DNA of 64,000 bases, taken from Pelagomonas calceolata (lineage: Eukaryota > Sar > Pelagophyceae > Pelagomonadales > Pelagomonadaceae). The notes under the pieces are model-generated. The model was not told the DNA's origin, ran no database searches, and saw nothing but the letters and a program-made list of their open reading frames with translations. Of this stretch, positions 17,486 to 27,116 are shown one piece after another. The stretch is taken from NCBI GenBank assembly GCA_918797485.1, contig CAKKNE010000006.1, positions 2,976,001 through 3,040,000 on the forward strand, given 5' to 3'. The translations under genes were made by a program, and so were the position numbers. The stretch's first letter is position 1; every line of letters begins with the position of its first letter.

Positions 17486-20400
17486 CTAGATCATCCCCTC
17501 CGTCGACAGGATCGACGCGACGACGTAGACGAACCAGAGGCCCACCAGCAACGCCGCGTGGCGCTTCGCCGACGCCTTGGGCCCGCCGAGCTCCGCACCG
17601 ATCGTCACCCGTCGGTAGTACAGGACCGCGATCGTCGTCAGGGCGCAGATCGTGAAGACCGCTACCGACAATCCAAGGGAGCCGGCCGGCACGATGAACC
17701 CAATCGGTTCGGTTTCGCCAAAACCAATATTCCGCCCTCCGTCGGGGCCCAACTTTCCCCTGACATCCATCATGCGCGTCGGCGCTGGTGTCGCAGTGGC
17801 TACTGCCGGCGGGTACTTTGTGCCTCCCCGCCCGACGATCGTCCCGTCGCCGGCCACCGCATATTTACCGCCATAGGTCTTGAGCCAGGCTTCTTCGTGG
17901 TCGTCCGAATACAGCCCAAAGCCCCAGTAGATCGCCGCGATGGACCACGGTAAACCCAATCCTAAGAACACATTGACCGCATTCGACCCAGTGACGTTCC
18001 CGACCGCGGCGTCCGCGCTGTCGTCGTTTATTGTGGCCGCTTTCGAGGCAAACGCGTCCGGTAAGGACGTACCGAGCGCCACGAACGTGATCGCCGTGAC
18101 CACGTCCTTCAGCCCGAGGCAGCAGCCCATGAGCGCCGCGAGGTCACCGATAAAGGCCGTCACGACGCCAATATATATTAATGCTTGGAAGAAGCAGAGC
18201 CAGCCCCCAGCATATGAGGTAGGTGCGACCGTGGCGAAGATGAGCTTCCACGGTAAGGTGATGATATGTAGTACCATGCTATCACCGGGGTCGAGGGCCT
18301 CCTGAAATTGGTGCGCCCAGCCTTGCGAACCCACAGCGAAGCCCGACCCGTCATTGGCCTGCAAGTAGGCGTGGATGTCGTCCATGTGCTTCTTCTCGTC
18401 GGCGTCGGCTACTACATGTACTATTTGTTTAGTATGATGTCCTAATGAGGGCTGCCGCTCCTTGTGGTCGCTGCGCACGTTCTCCAGTTGTACCGTGAAC
18501 TCGACGCCGTCCTCCAGCCCCGTGTGCAGCAACTCCACCTCGAGGAACTTTTCGACTTCCGTGTTGTGGAAGGTAATGGGGTGATTGGACGCTTTATAAT
18601 GTTTCCCGTTTACTGCAGAACCATCAATAAACTTGCAATCCACATGAACCTCGCCGTTCGCCCCGTTGAACCTTCCTACTCTTATTTTTGCGTGGCCCGC
18701 CTTCTCCGACGCTGTTACTGGTGGTAAACGCGTGGGAGAGCCCTCCTTGGGCGCTTGGAACCTGCGCGGAGCATCGTATTCACTGGAAACGGTCCGAACG
18801 GCCCCAAATTCGACAAAGAAACCCCCCACGACCTCGTCCGATGGACACGAGTCGCGTCGATGGCCTGAAGGCGCCTCTACACGACGGGACGCCGGGTTCG
18901 CACGCTATCACGCCCGGCTCGTCGTCGTCGATGATCGTCACTTCCGCGGTCCGGTTGTCCTCGTTCTTCAAGTCGATGAGCTGCGTTTCTTCCATTTCCC
19001 CATCTGTCGTGCATTCTAGACTGATGAGGTCGACGTAGAAGACCTGCGCGGAGCGTCGCGGTCGCTCGACGAGGTCCGGGACTGTCTCTGTTCCTTCGCG
19101 AGGCGCGTAGACTCTCGTGCGGTCGCGTCGATGGCGTCGCGGTGGCGTGACGTCGCGCTGACGCCATCTTCATGAAAGCGGTCCCTCCGACACGCCGCGA
19201 CGGCCCCGACGCGGTCCGAAACAGCTCAAAATTGCACCCACGGCATCGTGCGATGGCCACGAGTCACATGGGACGCCGCGCGCGCGCCTCGTCGACCTCG
19301 GTCTCGACGTCGTCGTAGACCGTGACCGTGATGCTCTGGAAGTTTTCTCCATCGGTAAAAACGAGTTCGCCGCTCGACTTCTCGAAGTCGCCCTTCTTGG
19401 CGGCGCCGGGGTCCGAACCTTTGGCCGTGCCGTCGCGCGTGCTCCATTTGACCTTCATGGTCCCGGTCGGCGGCGTCCGCGTCACGTTGAGCGTCACACT
19501 CCCATCAGACTCAAGTAGGGCGTACTTCGTGTTGATCTTGCCCTTCGCATCCGAAAAGAAGGCGCGCGGGCCGTGCTTCTTGCCTCCCGAGATCTTCGCG
19601 AGGTACTTCTCGAGGGCTGCCGGATCTGGGGCATTTTGCTGAATGGCCTTCTTGCCTATCGCCGATCGTGTAGCATTCATCCTTTGAACAGCTCTAGAAG
19701 GTTTGGCCTTCTTCGTCGTCTTCGACAGCTTCGCGATGATCTCTTGGCGTTCTTCGTGCGTCGTGTGGGGGTGCCGTAATTTGGCCATGAGTTCCCGAAA
19801 ATCATACGAGTGGAAGTGCAGGCCGCCGATGGCCGTGACTCTGCTCTCTGGTGCGACCTTCGACGCGCATTTGTCGAGCCACCCTTTGTCGGCGGCGAAC
19901 GCGAGTGCCGTGAGTAGCGGGAAGAAGAGGAAGGTTAATATAGCTTCCCAGGGTTCGACAATGTCCGGCGAGGAGACCATGAGGATGATAAGTAACCAGA
20001 TGTAGGCGAAGACCTGCGCGGAGCATCGTTGTGATGTGGCGTCGCGTCGACGGCGTCTCGTGACGACGCCATCGACGCGGCCCGAAACGGCTCAAACTCG
20101 ACAAAGAAACCACTCTACACGACGGGACGCCGCGACGCACCGAGAAAAAACCCGTCACTTTGTAGACGGTCACTTCCTCAATTTTCCGAGTTTCTCCATC
20201 TGGTAATGACACCACACAAATAGCGATGATGCAGAACAGGTTGAAGGCCGCGCTACCCACGATCGTCGACGGCCCCAGATCGCCCGTGAAGAAGTCGTTG
20301 CTCAGAATTTCGATGACCGACAAAAGGATCTCTGGCGCTGAAGACCCGAGGGCCATCAATGTCAAATTGGCGACGGTCGCGTTCCAGACCTTGTACGTGA

Positions 20401-20799
20401 TGTCCGTGCCCGGTACCCGTTTTTCTTTACTCGTGATCGTCCTGCGCGGAATGGCCTCAAAGTCGACAAAGAAACCAGCCACAACATGATACGAGTCGTA
20501 TGGAAGTGAAGGCACCGACGTGGGACGCCGCGAGCGCACTCGATCGCGGCCATGAAGATGTCCGCAATTATGGAAACGCCGAGGAAGAACCATAAGAGAC
20601 CAAGTAAATAATACAAGGCTCGGAAGTACAGGAAGCCCCGGCCCCATTCGGCAGCGGTCGACAGCTCCTGCTCGCTGTCTCCAAAAAAGGGCAGGAACAG
20701 TCCACTTTGCCCGGGGTGGCAGATCTTGTCCCTCGCGGCCCATGCGGTGGCGGCTAGCAGTATCAGTACATGCTTCGCGTGCTTCGATGGGTCCTTCAT
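17486..20799 (-). CDS. Na+/Ca2+ exchanger with Calx-beta domains (5 exons)
   Basis: Exons 20799-20540, 20441-20141, 20013-19288, 19043-18904 and 18761-17486 give an exact 900-aa frame. It is an NCX-type cation exchanger. An N-terminal signal/TM is followed by alpha-repeat 1 (ADIFMAAIE and [17 protein letters not shown]), a large cytosolic loop with two Calx-beta domains ([16 protein letters not shown], then [14 protein letters not shown], and a second ending [13 protein letters not shown]), and alpha-repeat 2 near residue 700 ([35 protein letters not shown]). Family members exchange Na+ for Ca2+ across the plasma membrane, with Calx-beta loops sensing Ca2+. All four introns belong to one introner family, and one uses a GC donor. 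No CTAG palindrome lies upstream. Confidence 0.92.
18762..18903 (-). mobile_element. Introner intron, CGGCGTCC family (exchanger intron 4)
   Basis: 142 nt, phase 2, donor GTGCGAACC then CGGCGTCC, acceptor CTCCGCGCAG. It is almost identical over its 3' half to the 142-nt intron of the neighbouring zinc-finger gene. Confidence 0.9.
19044..19287 (-). mobile_element. Introner intron with GC donor (exchanger intron 3)
   Basis: 244 nt, phase 0. The frame and the Calx-beta motif (VDE then VFYVDL) require the donor GCGCGC, with CGGCGTCC nine nt inside and CTCCGCGCAG at the end. It includes one copy of the GCGTAGACTCTCG unit that is tandemly repeated in the sirtuin intron. Confidence 0.8.
20014..20140 (-). 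mobile_element. Introner intron, CGGCGTCC family (exchanger intron 2)
   Basis: 127 nt, phase 0, donor GTGCGTCG then CGGCGTCC, acceptor CTCCGCGCAG. It carries the CCATCGACGCG core and shares blocks with introns 1 and 4. Confidence 0.9.
20442..20539 (-). mobile_element. Introner intron, CGGCGTCC family (exchanger intron 1)
   Basis: 98 nt, phase 2, donor GTGCGCTCG then CGGCGTCC, acceptor TTCCGCGCAG. It splits the alpha-1 repeat of the exchanger after AAIE. Confidence 0.9.
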
Positions 20800-21239
20800 C
20801 GTGGCGTGCCGGCTGCTGCTGTGCTGTGGGGGCAGCCCCCTACTACACGCACGGCGGGGCGGGCGGCGCCTCGGAGGGCTCGGACCGCACGCGCGTCGAT
20901 GGCGCCTGGTGCTGCCTGATTGCCTTCCCGGCCCCGGCTTCCGCTCGGGCTGCCGCCTCTGCGAGAGCGCTGCCGGGGGGCTTTTGCATCGAACGGACCT
21001 GAAACCAAAAGCGACGCCGGGGCGCCCCTCCGCCGCCGGGGGAGGCCGTTTTCATAGCTCCCCGGACTGCTGGGCTGACGCCGCCCCGCGGGGAGCGCTC
21101 GCCGGTCGCCGAGCCGCGGCGACGACGCGCGGCGCCTGGACTCTACTCATCCTTAGCACGCGTAGCCGCGAGCGCGAACTGTACCCGCTGACGCCGTCGC
21201 CGCGACGAGAACTGCGCCGCGCCGCCGCCGCGACGAGTA
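20800..21239. other. Intergenic region 5' of the exchanger
   Basis: GC-rich spacer between the exchanger start and the zinc-finger gene stop. Only low-complexity Gly/Ala/Arg frames and no CTAG element are seen. Confidence 0.4.
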
Positions 21240-22545
21240 TCAAAACAACGTATTATTCCCCGCACTCGAAGTCTTCGCGCCACCCCCAAAAGCAGCGGCA
21301 GCAGAAATCGCCTTCAGGGACCGCCGTCGAGCAGGCTTAGGAGCGGCAACAACAGCCGGCGCAGGACTCTCCGCCTCCTTCAAAGCTTTCAATCTCGATT
21401 CCTTCTCCCGCTTCTTCTCCTCGGCCCTCTTACGAGCGAACTTATTCTCGTGGAGGATCGGCTCGCCCAATTTCAAACAGTAGATGTGGTGCATGAGCGC
21501 GTACGGCCGGTCGACGTCGCCGTGGAACTTGTCGAGCATGCAGGCCTTGCAGGCCCGGTTGTTGCACTCCATGCAGGGGATCTGGGCGCATTCGTCCTCG
21601 CCGCAGATGACGCACGTATACAACGGTTCCGGTAGTGGATAAGTAGCCTCACTTGCCAATCTTCTCTCCCTTCTATCAGGGTCCTTCAGGTCGTTGTACT
21701 CCGTTAGTGTTATTTCGTCCCTCATGTATCTTTCCTCCAGTGTTCGTTTCTTGGATCTATCGCGTTTCGCTACTAAATACTCATGATCAGGGCGTTCATG
21801 CACGGGTACTACTTGGTAGGCCTCCCTCCTTAGTTCAGATCCAGTCAAGTCCATGCACTTGCCCAAATCCTTGAGCTTGTACTTGCCGTCCAAGTATAAA
21901 TCTACGAGATGACGGGTGATCGCCGCCCTATTTTTCAATTGCGTTTTTATCGTCTTCGCCGGCCGACTATCATATATGGGATCTTCTGGGTTCAACGAGC
22001 GAGGGATCAATTTCAGCCTGCGCGGAGCATCGTATTCACTGGAAACGGTCCGAACGGCCCCAAACTCGACAAAGAGACCACCCAGCGCCTTCTCTGATCG
22101 AGACGACTCATGACAATGAAGTGAAGGCACCGCAGCACCGCGGGACGCCGAGATTTCACATGAGTCGCCGCTGGATCTTCGCGGGGATCGTCTTGAACTC
22201 GTCGTACGCTCGACTGACTTGATCTACTCTATCTATCTTGACTCGGACCGTGAACGGCGCCTCGGGCATCCGATACTCGAGGAAGTAGTAGTCCTGGCCG
22301 TACAAATTTTGAGGAGCACACGCCTGCAACAAGCGCTTGTGGAGATAACCCCCGGACCGGTCCGCTTCGATCGCTTCTTTGGTGACGCCCCGCAGGACCT
22401 TCGTCTTGCTGCTTCGCGGCTTTTGCATGCCAAAACTGATGCGCCAGTGCTGGAAGTCGGTGGTCGGGGCGCCGCCCGGTAGGGTCACCGTCTCGAGCTC
22501 CCAGAGACACCCGAGGTAGCGCTTCTTTTTCACTAAGTGGGCCAT
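21240..22545 (-). CDS. Zinc-finger (RING/PHD-like) protein (2 exons)
   Basis: Exons 22545-22160 and 22017-21240 join to 387 aa. I do not recognise the family. The first third is a compact basic domain (MAHLVKKKRYLGCLWELETV, GYLHKRLLQACAPQNLYGQD). Residues about 265-300 hold a Cys cluster, CVICGEDECAQIPCMECNN then RACKACM, spaced like the first half of a RING or PHD finger and probably binding zinc. A Lys/Glu/Arg-rich helix and an Ala/Pro tail follow. Without removing the intron the frame would read through element-derived sequence identical in the neighbouring exchanger gene, which shows how easily these introns are mis-annotated as exons. Confidence 0.75.
22018..22159 (-). mobile_element. 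Introner intron, CGGCGTCC family (zinc-finger gene)
   Basis: 142 nt, phase 2, donor GTGAAATCT then CGGCGTCC, acceptor CTCCGCGCAG. TGAAAT is present on both sides, a partial target-site duplication. Its 3' half matches exchanger intron 4 nearly base for base. Confidence 0.9.
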
Positions 22546-23127
22546 TTTGGTATGCTATCGTCTCATGCTGCTCTTGGGGCGCGATGGCGCGTCCGCGTCG
22601 ACGGCGTCGCGGGCGGTGGCGCGGGCGGTGGTCCCGCGTCGGCGGGGCTGCCCCTCCCGGCTCCCGCGCGTCTATAGGCCGTCCTTGTGTGCTCCTTGCC
22701 AACGCGGCTGAGGCCCTGCCCGCACGCTTGGCTGGTAGGATACGCGTCCATGGGAGTCGTGCCGCACCGGCGGCGTGCCGGAGACGGCTGCGGGAGGTCG
22801 TGAAAATCCTAGTATCACTACCTCTAGCCATTAATCTCACTCATAGATTTGAGGGCTCTGAGCCGCCAAGTAAGGCCACCAGCGTCACCGACAGACTCGA
22901 CACGCTGTGGAAGACTTCAGAAGTGAGCTCGCCATCGATTCGCTGCGACCTTTCGGGCGGCGCGACGCCCGGATGGCTGATCAGCTCTGCTTGCTCTGAT
23001 AGAAAAACGCCGCGCCCGCCGCCGCGCACGGTCCACCGCCCCCAAAACCGCGCCGTCGCGACGCCGCCGAGGCCGCCGCAGGCCGCCGGACCCCGAAACC
23101 CCCGCGCAGACAGACCAAAAATCAACG
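22546..23127. other. Divergent intergenic region
   Basis: Lies between the zinc-finger gene (minus) and the GEC-repeat gene (plus). It has an intron-core-like segment near 22590-22610 and a degenerate CTAG pair near 22809-22830 (CTAGTATCACTACCTCTAG). No gene is seen. Confidence 0.4.
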
Positions 23128-23589
23128 ATGTCCGTCTTCGACACGAGTAAAATCCGGCGCCACAACACGCAGCTCGCCGTCGCCGAGGCGACGAAGGCCG
23201 CGGAGGACGACGCCGTCGCGCACACGGTCGTGGGCAGCGTGTCCAAGGGCGAGTGCCAGATGATCAACCGCGTGCTGCTCCACTCGACGTCGATGAAGGG
23301 CAACTTGGATGCGGTGCCCCACGCCTGCACGATGAGTGAGGAGGGCGACGCGCCCGTGCCCTACCGGCCGTCGTACATGTTCGGCTTGCTCGCGCGCCGG
23401 GCCACGAAGAACGCGCACGCCGTGCAATGGCCCGAGGGCACGATCCAGCAGCACCCGGAGGAGCACGTCACGGGCGGCGAGGTCACGCAGGGCGAGTGCG
23501 CGCGCCTGGCGAAGCACCTGTCCGAGTCGTTCGGCACGATCGGCCTCGTGCCGAAGGCGTGCCGCGGCGTGCTGGGCCGCGGGCCCTAG
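23128..23589 (+). CDS. Hypothetical protein with two GEC...VPxAC repeats
   Basis: A 153-aa protein of unknown family. It contains two copies of one motif: GECQMINRVLLHSTS ending VPHAC (about 42-68) and GECARLAKHLSESFG ending VPKAC (about 122-146). In each, GEC is followed by an amphipathic helix, a Ser and a Gly-x-x-x-VP-x-AC end, so the protein is probably a tandem duplication with paired Cys that could bind metal or form disulphides. No signal peptide. The codon bias is typical of the window. Confidence 0.65.
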   Translation: MSVFDTSKIRRHNTQLAVAEATKAAEDDAVAHTVVGSVSKGECQMINRVLLHSTSMKGNLDAVPHACTMSEEGDAPVPYRPSYMFGLLARRATKNAHAVQWPEGTIQQHPEEHVTGGEVTQGECARLAKHLSESFGTIGLVPKACRGVLGRGP

Positions 23590-24001
23590 ACCTCCCCCGC
23601 CCCCTACTGAAGTAACATCTAACACATACCTAGACTTGCTTGCCGGCGCGCGTTCCGCGGCCGCACATCACCGAATCCAACTCCCAGCCGACATACGCCT
23701 CTAGACTGCTCCAGAACGCCCCTGGGCGCCCGAAACGCGTTGCGCGTCCACCTCAAATCAAGAAGCTTCTCACGGGTTCACACAGAGCCCAAAACAAGCA
23801 GTGTATCGATACAGGAGCCGCGAAGCGCCAAGTACGGCGCAAGTTGTTCTGCGTGACGCCGAACACCAGCCCTCCAACCTCGAGCGCGCTGCTCCCGCTG
23901 CTGATACGCCGCACTCCTCAAATTAACTGAGAGGCTGCCAAGGCAGCCAAAACCAACCAACCAAAACCAACCAACCAAAACAACAAAAGCAAGACAAGAC
24001 A
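23590..24001. other. Spacer with CCAA-rich leader
   Basis: No gene. The last 55 bp before the next ATG is a low-GC purine/C stretch built of repeated CCAA/CCAAAA units (about 23948-24000), very unlike the surrounding GC-rich DNA. It is probably an unstructured 5' leader. Confidence 0.5.
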
Positions 24002-25822
24002 ATGGCGTTCTTCGCCGCGATGGACGCCCAGCTCCCGACCCACACGCGCGGCGAGAACAATTCCTTAGAGCTCACGGCCGAGGGCGTCGGCCAGCCGCGC
24101 GTCGCCCTCTTCGCCGCGCTGGTGCGCAACTGCCCGAACGACCGCATTACATCATTGGTCGACGCCGTCGTCAAGGAACGTTGTGAAACGGTGCAAAATC
24201 TCGTTGATTTAGTCGTGCTCACGATGCAGACGCGCGACTGCCGGGGCGGCAAGGGCGAGCGCGACCTGTTCCAGCGCCTGTTCTGGGAGCTTTTGGCGTT
24301 GTGGCCGGACGTAGCCATCAAGCTCATCCCGCTCCTCCCCGAGTACGGCTCGTATAGGGATTTACCCGCTTTATGGCACGCCGTATCAAATCCAGACGCT
24401 GAAACAGCACCTCCATCAAAAGCGCGCGGGCAGGGGCGCCTGCGGAAGGTCAAAAATGCTCTGGAAGACGTTTACGTAGAACAGCTCCGCAAGGACCTTG
24501 ATTCAGGAAAACCGTCCCTCGCGGCGAAGTACGCGCCGCGCGAGAAGAAGCAGTTCGCTCCCTTCGGCGCCGCCGTCGCTTCTAAACTTTTTCCCGGCGG
24601 CAATGCTAAGGCAGAATACAGGAAGGCGATGGCTCGTTTAACCTCAAAACTGGACGTCCCAGAGGTAAAAATGTGCGGCAAGCGCTGGGCGGAGATCGAT
24701 GTCGCTGCGGTGCCGTCGCGGTGCCTCGCGAAGTCGCGGCGAGGCTTTTTGAACGAGAAATTGAGCAGAGATCGACCGCTGACGGTCGACGAGGATCGAA
24801 CCGGAGATAGGCACCCCGACGATGAGGATCGCGTGACGTGTCGACAGCATGTGCGGGAGGCGGTCCTCGCCTCCGATAAGATTAAGGGCAAGCAGTGCTT
24901 CCCGCACGAGTTGGTGCGGCGCGTGATCGGGGGAAGACACGCGTCGACGCTCGAAGACGACCTCGTGAATGCGCAGTGGGCCACCATGAAGAGAGATGTG
25001 GTAGAGCAGATCGCCTCCACAGGAACGAAGAGAGGCGCGCTCACGGCCCTCGTCGATGTTTCGGGCTCGATGAGCGGCGTGCCGATGGAGGTATCCATCG
25101 CGCTCGGGTTATTGGTGTCTGATTTAGCCGACGAGCCCTTCCGGCACCGGGTATTGACCTTCGAGTCGCAGCCGCGGTGGCACAAGATCCCAGCCACCTC
25201 GTCACCGGTCGAGCAGATCCGCAACTTGTCACGCGCTCCTTGGGGCGGTTCCACGAACTTCGCGGCGGCGATGGACCTGCTGTTGGCGGCCTGCGTCGAC
25301 GGACACGTGCAGGCTGAAGATGTACCTGATTTGATCGTCTTCAGCGACATGCAGTTCGACGCGGCCAACGGCCCGGGGTGGGAGACGCACCACGAGCGGT
25401 TATCAAGGGAATGGGCGTCAAAGGGCTACGAGCTGCCGACGATCACGTACTGGAACCTGCGGGGCGATACTAAGGGAGGGTTCGCGGCGGAAGCTTCGTG
25501 TCCCGGTGTCCGGCTGCTCTCGGGCTTCTCGCCCGCGCTGCTCAAGTTGGTGCTCACGGGCGAGGAGGCCGACGAGGATGAAGTTGAGACCGTCGACGGC
25601 GTGACCAAGGCGCGGCCAACTCCCTACCAGACGATGCGCCGGGCGCTCGACGCGCCGCGCTACGACGCCGTCCGGACGATGCTGTCTGAGTTTGATGGGG
25701 CGCCGTTCGCGGATTATACGTTCACGCCGGCGGAGGACTCCGACTTCGTCGTCGTGCCTCAGCCTTCAAGGACTCCTTCCGAGGCCAACGCCCTCCTTTC
25801 GCCGGCGTACCATTTTTTCTAA
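24002..25822 (+). CDS. DUF2828/TROVE-like protein with vWA domain
   Basis: A 606-aa single-exon protein. The N-terminal helical part shows the DUF2828 pattern (TRDCRGGKGERDLFQRLFWE, LLPEYGSYRDLPALW), related to the HEAT-like half of TROVE/Ro proteins. The C-terminal half is a von Willebrand A domain with a complete MIDAS: DVSGSMSG, the Thr in GGSTNFAAAMD and the Asp in LIVFSDMQFD. Such proteins occur widely in plants, algae and amoebae without a defined role; by analogy with Ro they may bind RNA. Two 3'-end motifs follow at 25842 and 25951. Confidence 0.85.
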   Translation: MAFFAAMDAQLPTHTRGENNSLELTAEGVGQPRVALFAALVRNCPNDRITSLVDAVVKERCETVQNLVDLVVLTMQTRDCRGGKGERDLFQRLFWELLALWPDVAIKLIPLLPEYGSYRDLPALWHAVSNPDAETAPPSKARGQGRLRKVKNALEDVYVEQLRKDLDSGKPSLAAKYAPREKKQFAPFGAAVASKLFPGGNAKAEYRKAMARLTSKLDVPEVKMCGKRWAEIDVAAVPSRCLAKSRRGFLNEKLSRDRPLTVDEDRTGDRHPDDEDRVTCRQHVREAVLASDKIKGKQCFPHELVRRVIGGRHASTLEDDLVNAQWATMKRDVVEQIASTGTKRGALTALVDVSGSMSGVPMEVSIALGLLVSDLADEPFRHRVLTFESQPRWHKIPATSSPVEQIRNLSRAPWGGSTNFAAAMDLLLAACVDGHVQAEDVPDLIVFSDMQFDAANGPGWETHHERLSREWASKGYELPTITYWNLRGDTKGGFAAEASCPGVRLLSGFSPALLKLVLTGEEADEDEVETVDGVTKARPTPYQTMRRALDAPRYDAVRTMLSEFDGAPFADYTFTPAEDSDFVVVPQPSRTPSEANALLSPAYHFF

Positions 25823-25841
25823 CAAACTTTCAAGAAAACTC

Positions 25842-25970
25842 TGTGCTAGGACTAGTGGGGGGAGACACGCGCGTCGCCGACTCATCGGCGGCGTGAGTGG
25901 GTCCTTTTCAGGCTCAGGCTAGTTACGTCGCAGGGTACCCTAATTGTTACGGTGCTAGAACTAGTGGGCG
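25842..25970 (+). promoter_or_regulatory. Pair of candidate 3'-end motifs
   Basis: TGTGCTAGGACTAGTGGGG at 25842 and GGTGCTAGAACTAGTGG at 25951, 20 and 129 bp past the vWA gene stop. The second copy shares its flank (TTGTTAC) with the copy at 6563. Confidence 0.5.
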
Positions 25971-25994
25971 GAGCTCCTTGGGTCCCCTTTTTTT

Positions 25995-26019
25995 GCTAGT
26001 ATCTTACTGCACCGCTAGC
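25995..26019. promoter_or_regulatory. Palindromic CTAG promoter element
   Basis: GCTAGTATCTTACTG and CCGCTAGC, 254 bp upstream of the thioredoxin-like ATG, immediately after the 3'-end motifs of the previous gene. Confidence 0.65.
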
Positions 26020-26272
26020 TCGCACTTGACTTTGCTCCAGTCCCAGGCTGCACGGCGCATAGGTACCTCTGAGCGCTCCTATTACAAAGAAGGACACACG
26101 ACAGCATAAGCCGTCAGAACCTTGCAGCTCTCCACCCATAAGGCCGCTCGCTGCAGCTTTTGCGCATCTCGCTGACAACGCTGTGTGCGCAACGCGAAGC
26201 CGACGCTAACACTGTCCAGCGCTCGCCGCCGACGCGAGACGCCAACGCAGCCCAGCGCTCGCTACCGTGACC

Positions 26273-26824
26273 ATGCGGCGCCTCCTCGCCCTCATCACCA
26301 CAGCACACGCAATAAGACTGAAGCAGCTCAACCCGCTATCTTACATATGGAGGGAGGAACCCTACTTGATCGAGTTCCACGCCGCGGGAGCCGACCAGTG
26401 CGACGAAATGAAGCCCGCCATGAGCGCCGTTGAGAAAGAGCTGGGAACTAGAATACTAAAATGGGACGTCTGGTCCGACCCCGCCGCTTATAAATTGATG
26501 CAGTTTCTGGACAAGGGTCCGGACGGGAGAAGTAAGTGCGGCGGCCTGCCCTTCTTTTATAATAGAAAGACGGGCAAGATCGTGTGTGGCGCCACCACCG
26601 AAAAGAACCTCATGAACTGGGCGACCGGCCTGAAGCACGAGATGGTGTTATCTCCACCACCTTCCGCGGAGCAGAAGCGCGTCCAGCAGCGCGTGACGGG
26701 CCGGGAAGCGCGTATTGCTCGGCAAGCTTTCGAGCGGAAGAAGAAGCTCGTGGCGGAGATGCAGGCGAAGAAGAGAGCTAGGGGGGCGGCGCCGGCCGCG
26801 GCGCCGACAGCGGCCGCGCAGTAA
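26273..26824 (+). CDS. Signal-peptide thioredoxin-like protein (CxxM active site)
   Basis: A 183-aa product with a signal peptide (MRRLLALITTAHAIRL). The body is thioredoxin-like: IEFHAAGADQCDEMKPAM corresponds to the active-site region, with a single Cys (C-D-E-M instead of C-x-x-C), and GLPFFYNRKTG supplies the cis-Pro loop. A second Cys (VCGAT) lies near the end of the fold. The C-terminal 45 residues are a charged helix ending in an Ala tail. It probably sits in the ER, plastid or an outer plastid compartment, as a monothiol thioredoxin-fold protein or chaperone. Confidence 0.7.
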   Translation: MRRLLALITTAHAIRLKQLNPLSYIWREEPYLIEFHAAGADQCDEMKPAMSAVEKELGTRILKWDVWSDPAAYKLMQFLDKGPDGRSKCGGLPFFYNRKTGKIVCGATTEKNLMNWATGLKHEMVLSPPPSAEQKRVQQRVTGREARIARQAFERKKKLVAEMQAKKRARGAAPAAAPTAAAQ

Positions 26825-27116
26825 CCTGAAGTACTCTACTATGTCTCGTTTGTTTAGGAAAGTCGAAAAGATCTGCTCAGGAGGCTTTCAAGTTGCTTAG
26901 AGCTGGCCGTCTAGCCACCCGGTCGTTGCGAGGCTTGACCGCACGCCCGCCCCCGGCCCCCCATACGCCGTCGCCCCGAGTGTTAGCTCGGAGGCGGCGA
27001 CGGCGAGGGAAGCAGACCGGACACCATCCCAGGGCAGCGACACTTGCAGCGACGGTGGCGCGGGGTAGAACTAAACGAGACGATAGGCAAGACTCCTCTT
27101 ACGCCAAGGAACCCCT
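26825..27116. other. Convergent 3' spacer
   Basis: Lies between the thioredoxin-like and MORN gene stops. Nothing recognisable was found. Confidence 0.4.

Noticed and set aside
17486-18829. Exchanger reading frame starting [21 protein letters not shown]
   Set aside because: This start lies inside an introner; the same peptide appears in the neighbouring gene's intron, and the spliced model gives a complete exchanger.
20726-21340. Plus-strand frame between the exchanger and zinc-finger genes
   Set aside because: Low-complexity Arg/Gly/Pro content and overlap with two real genes.
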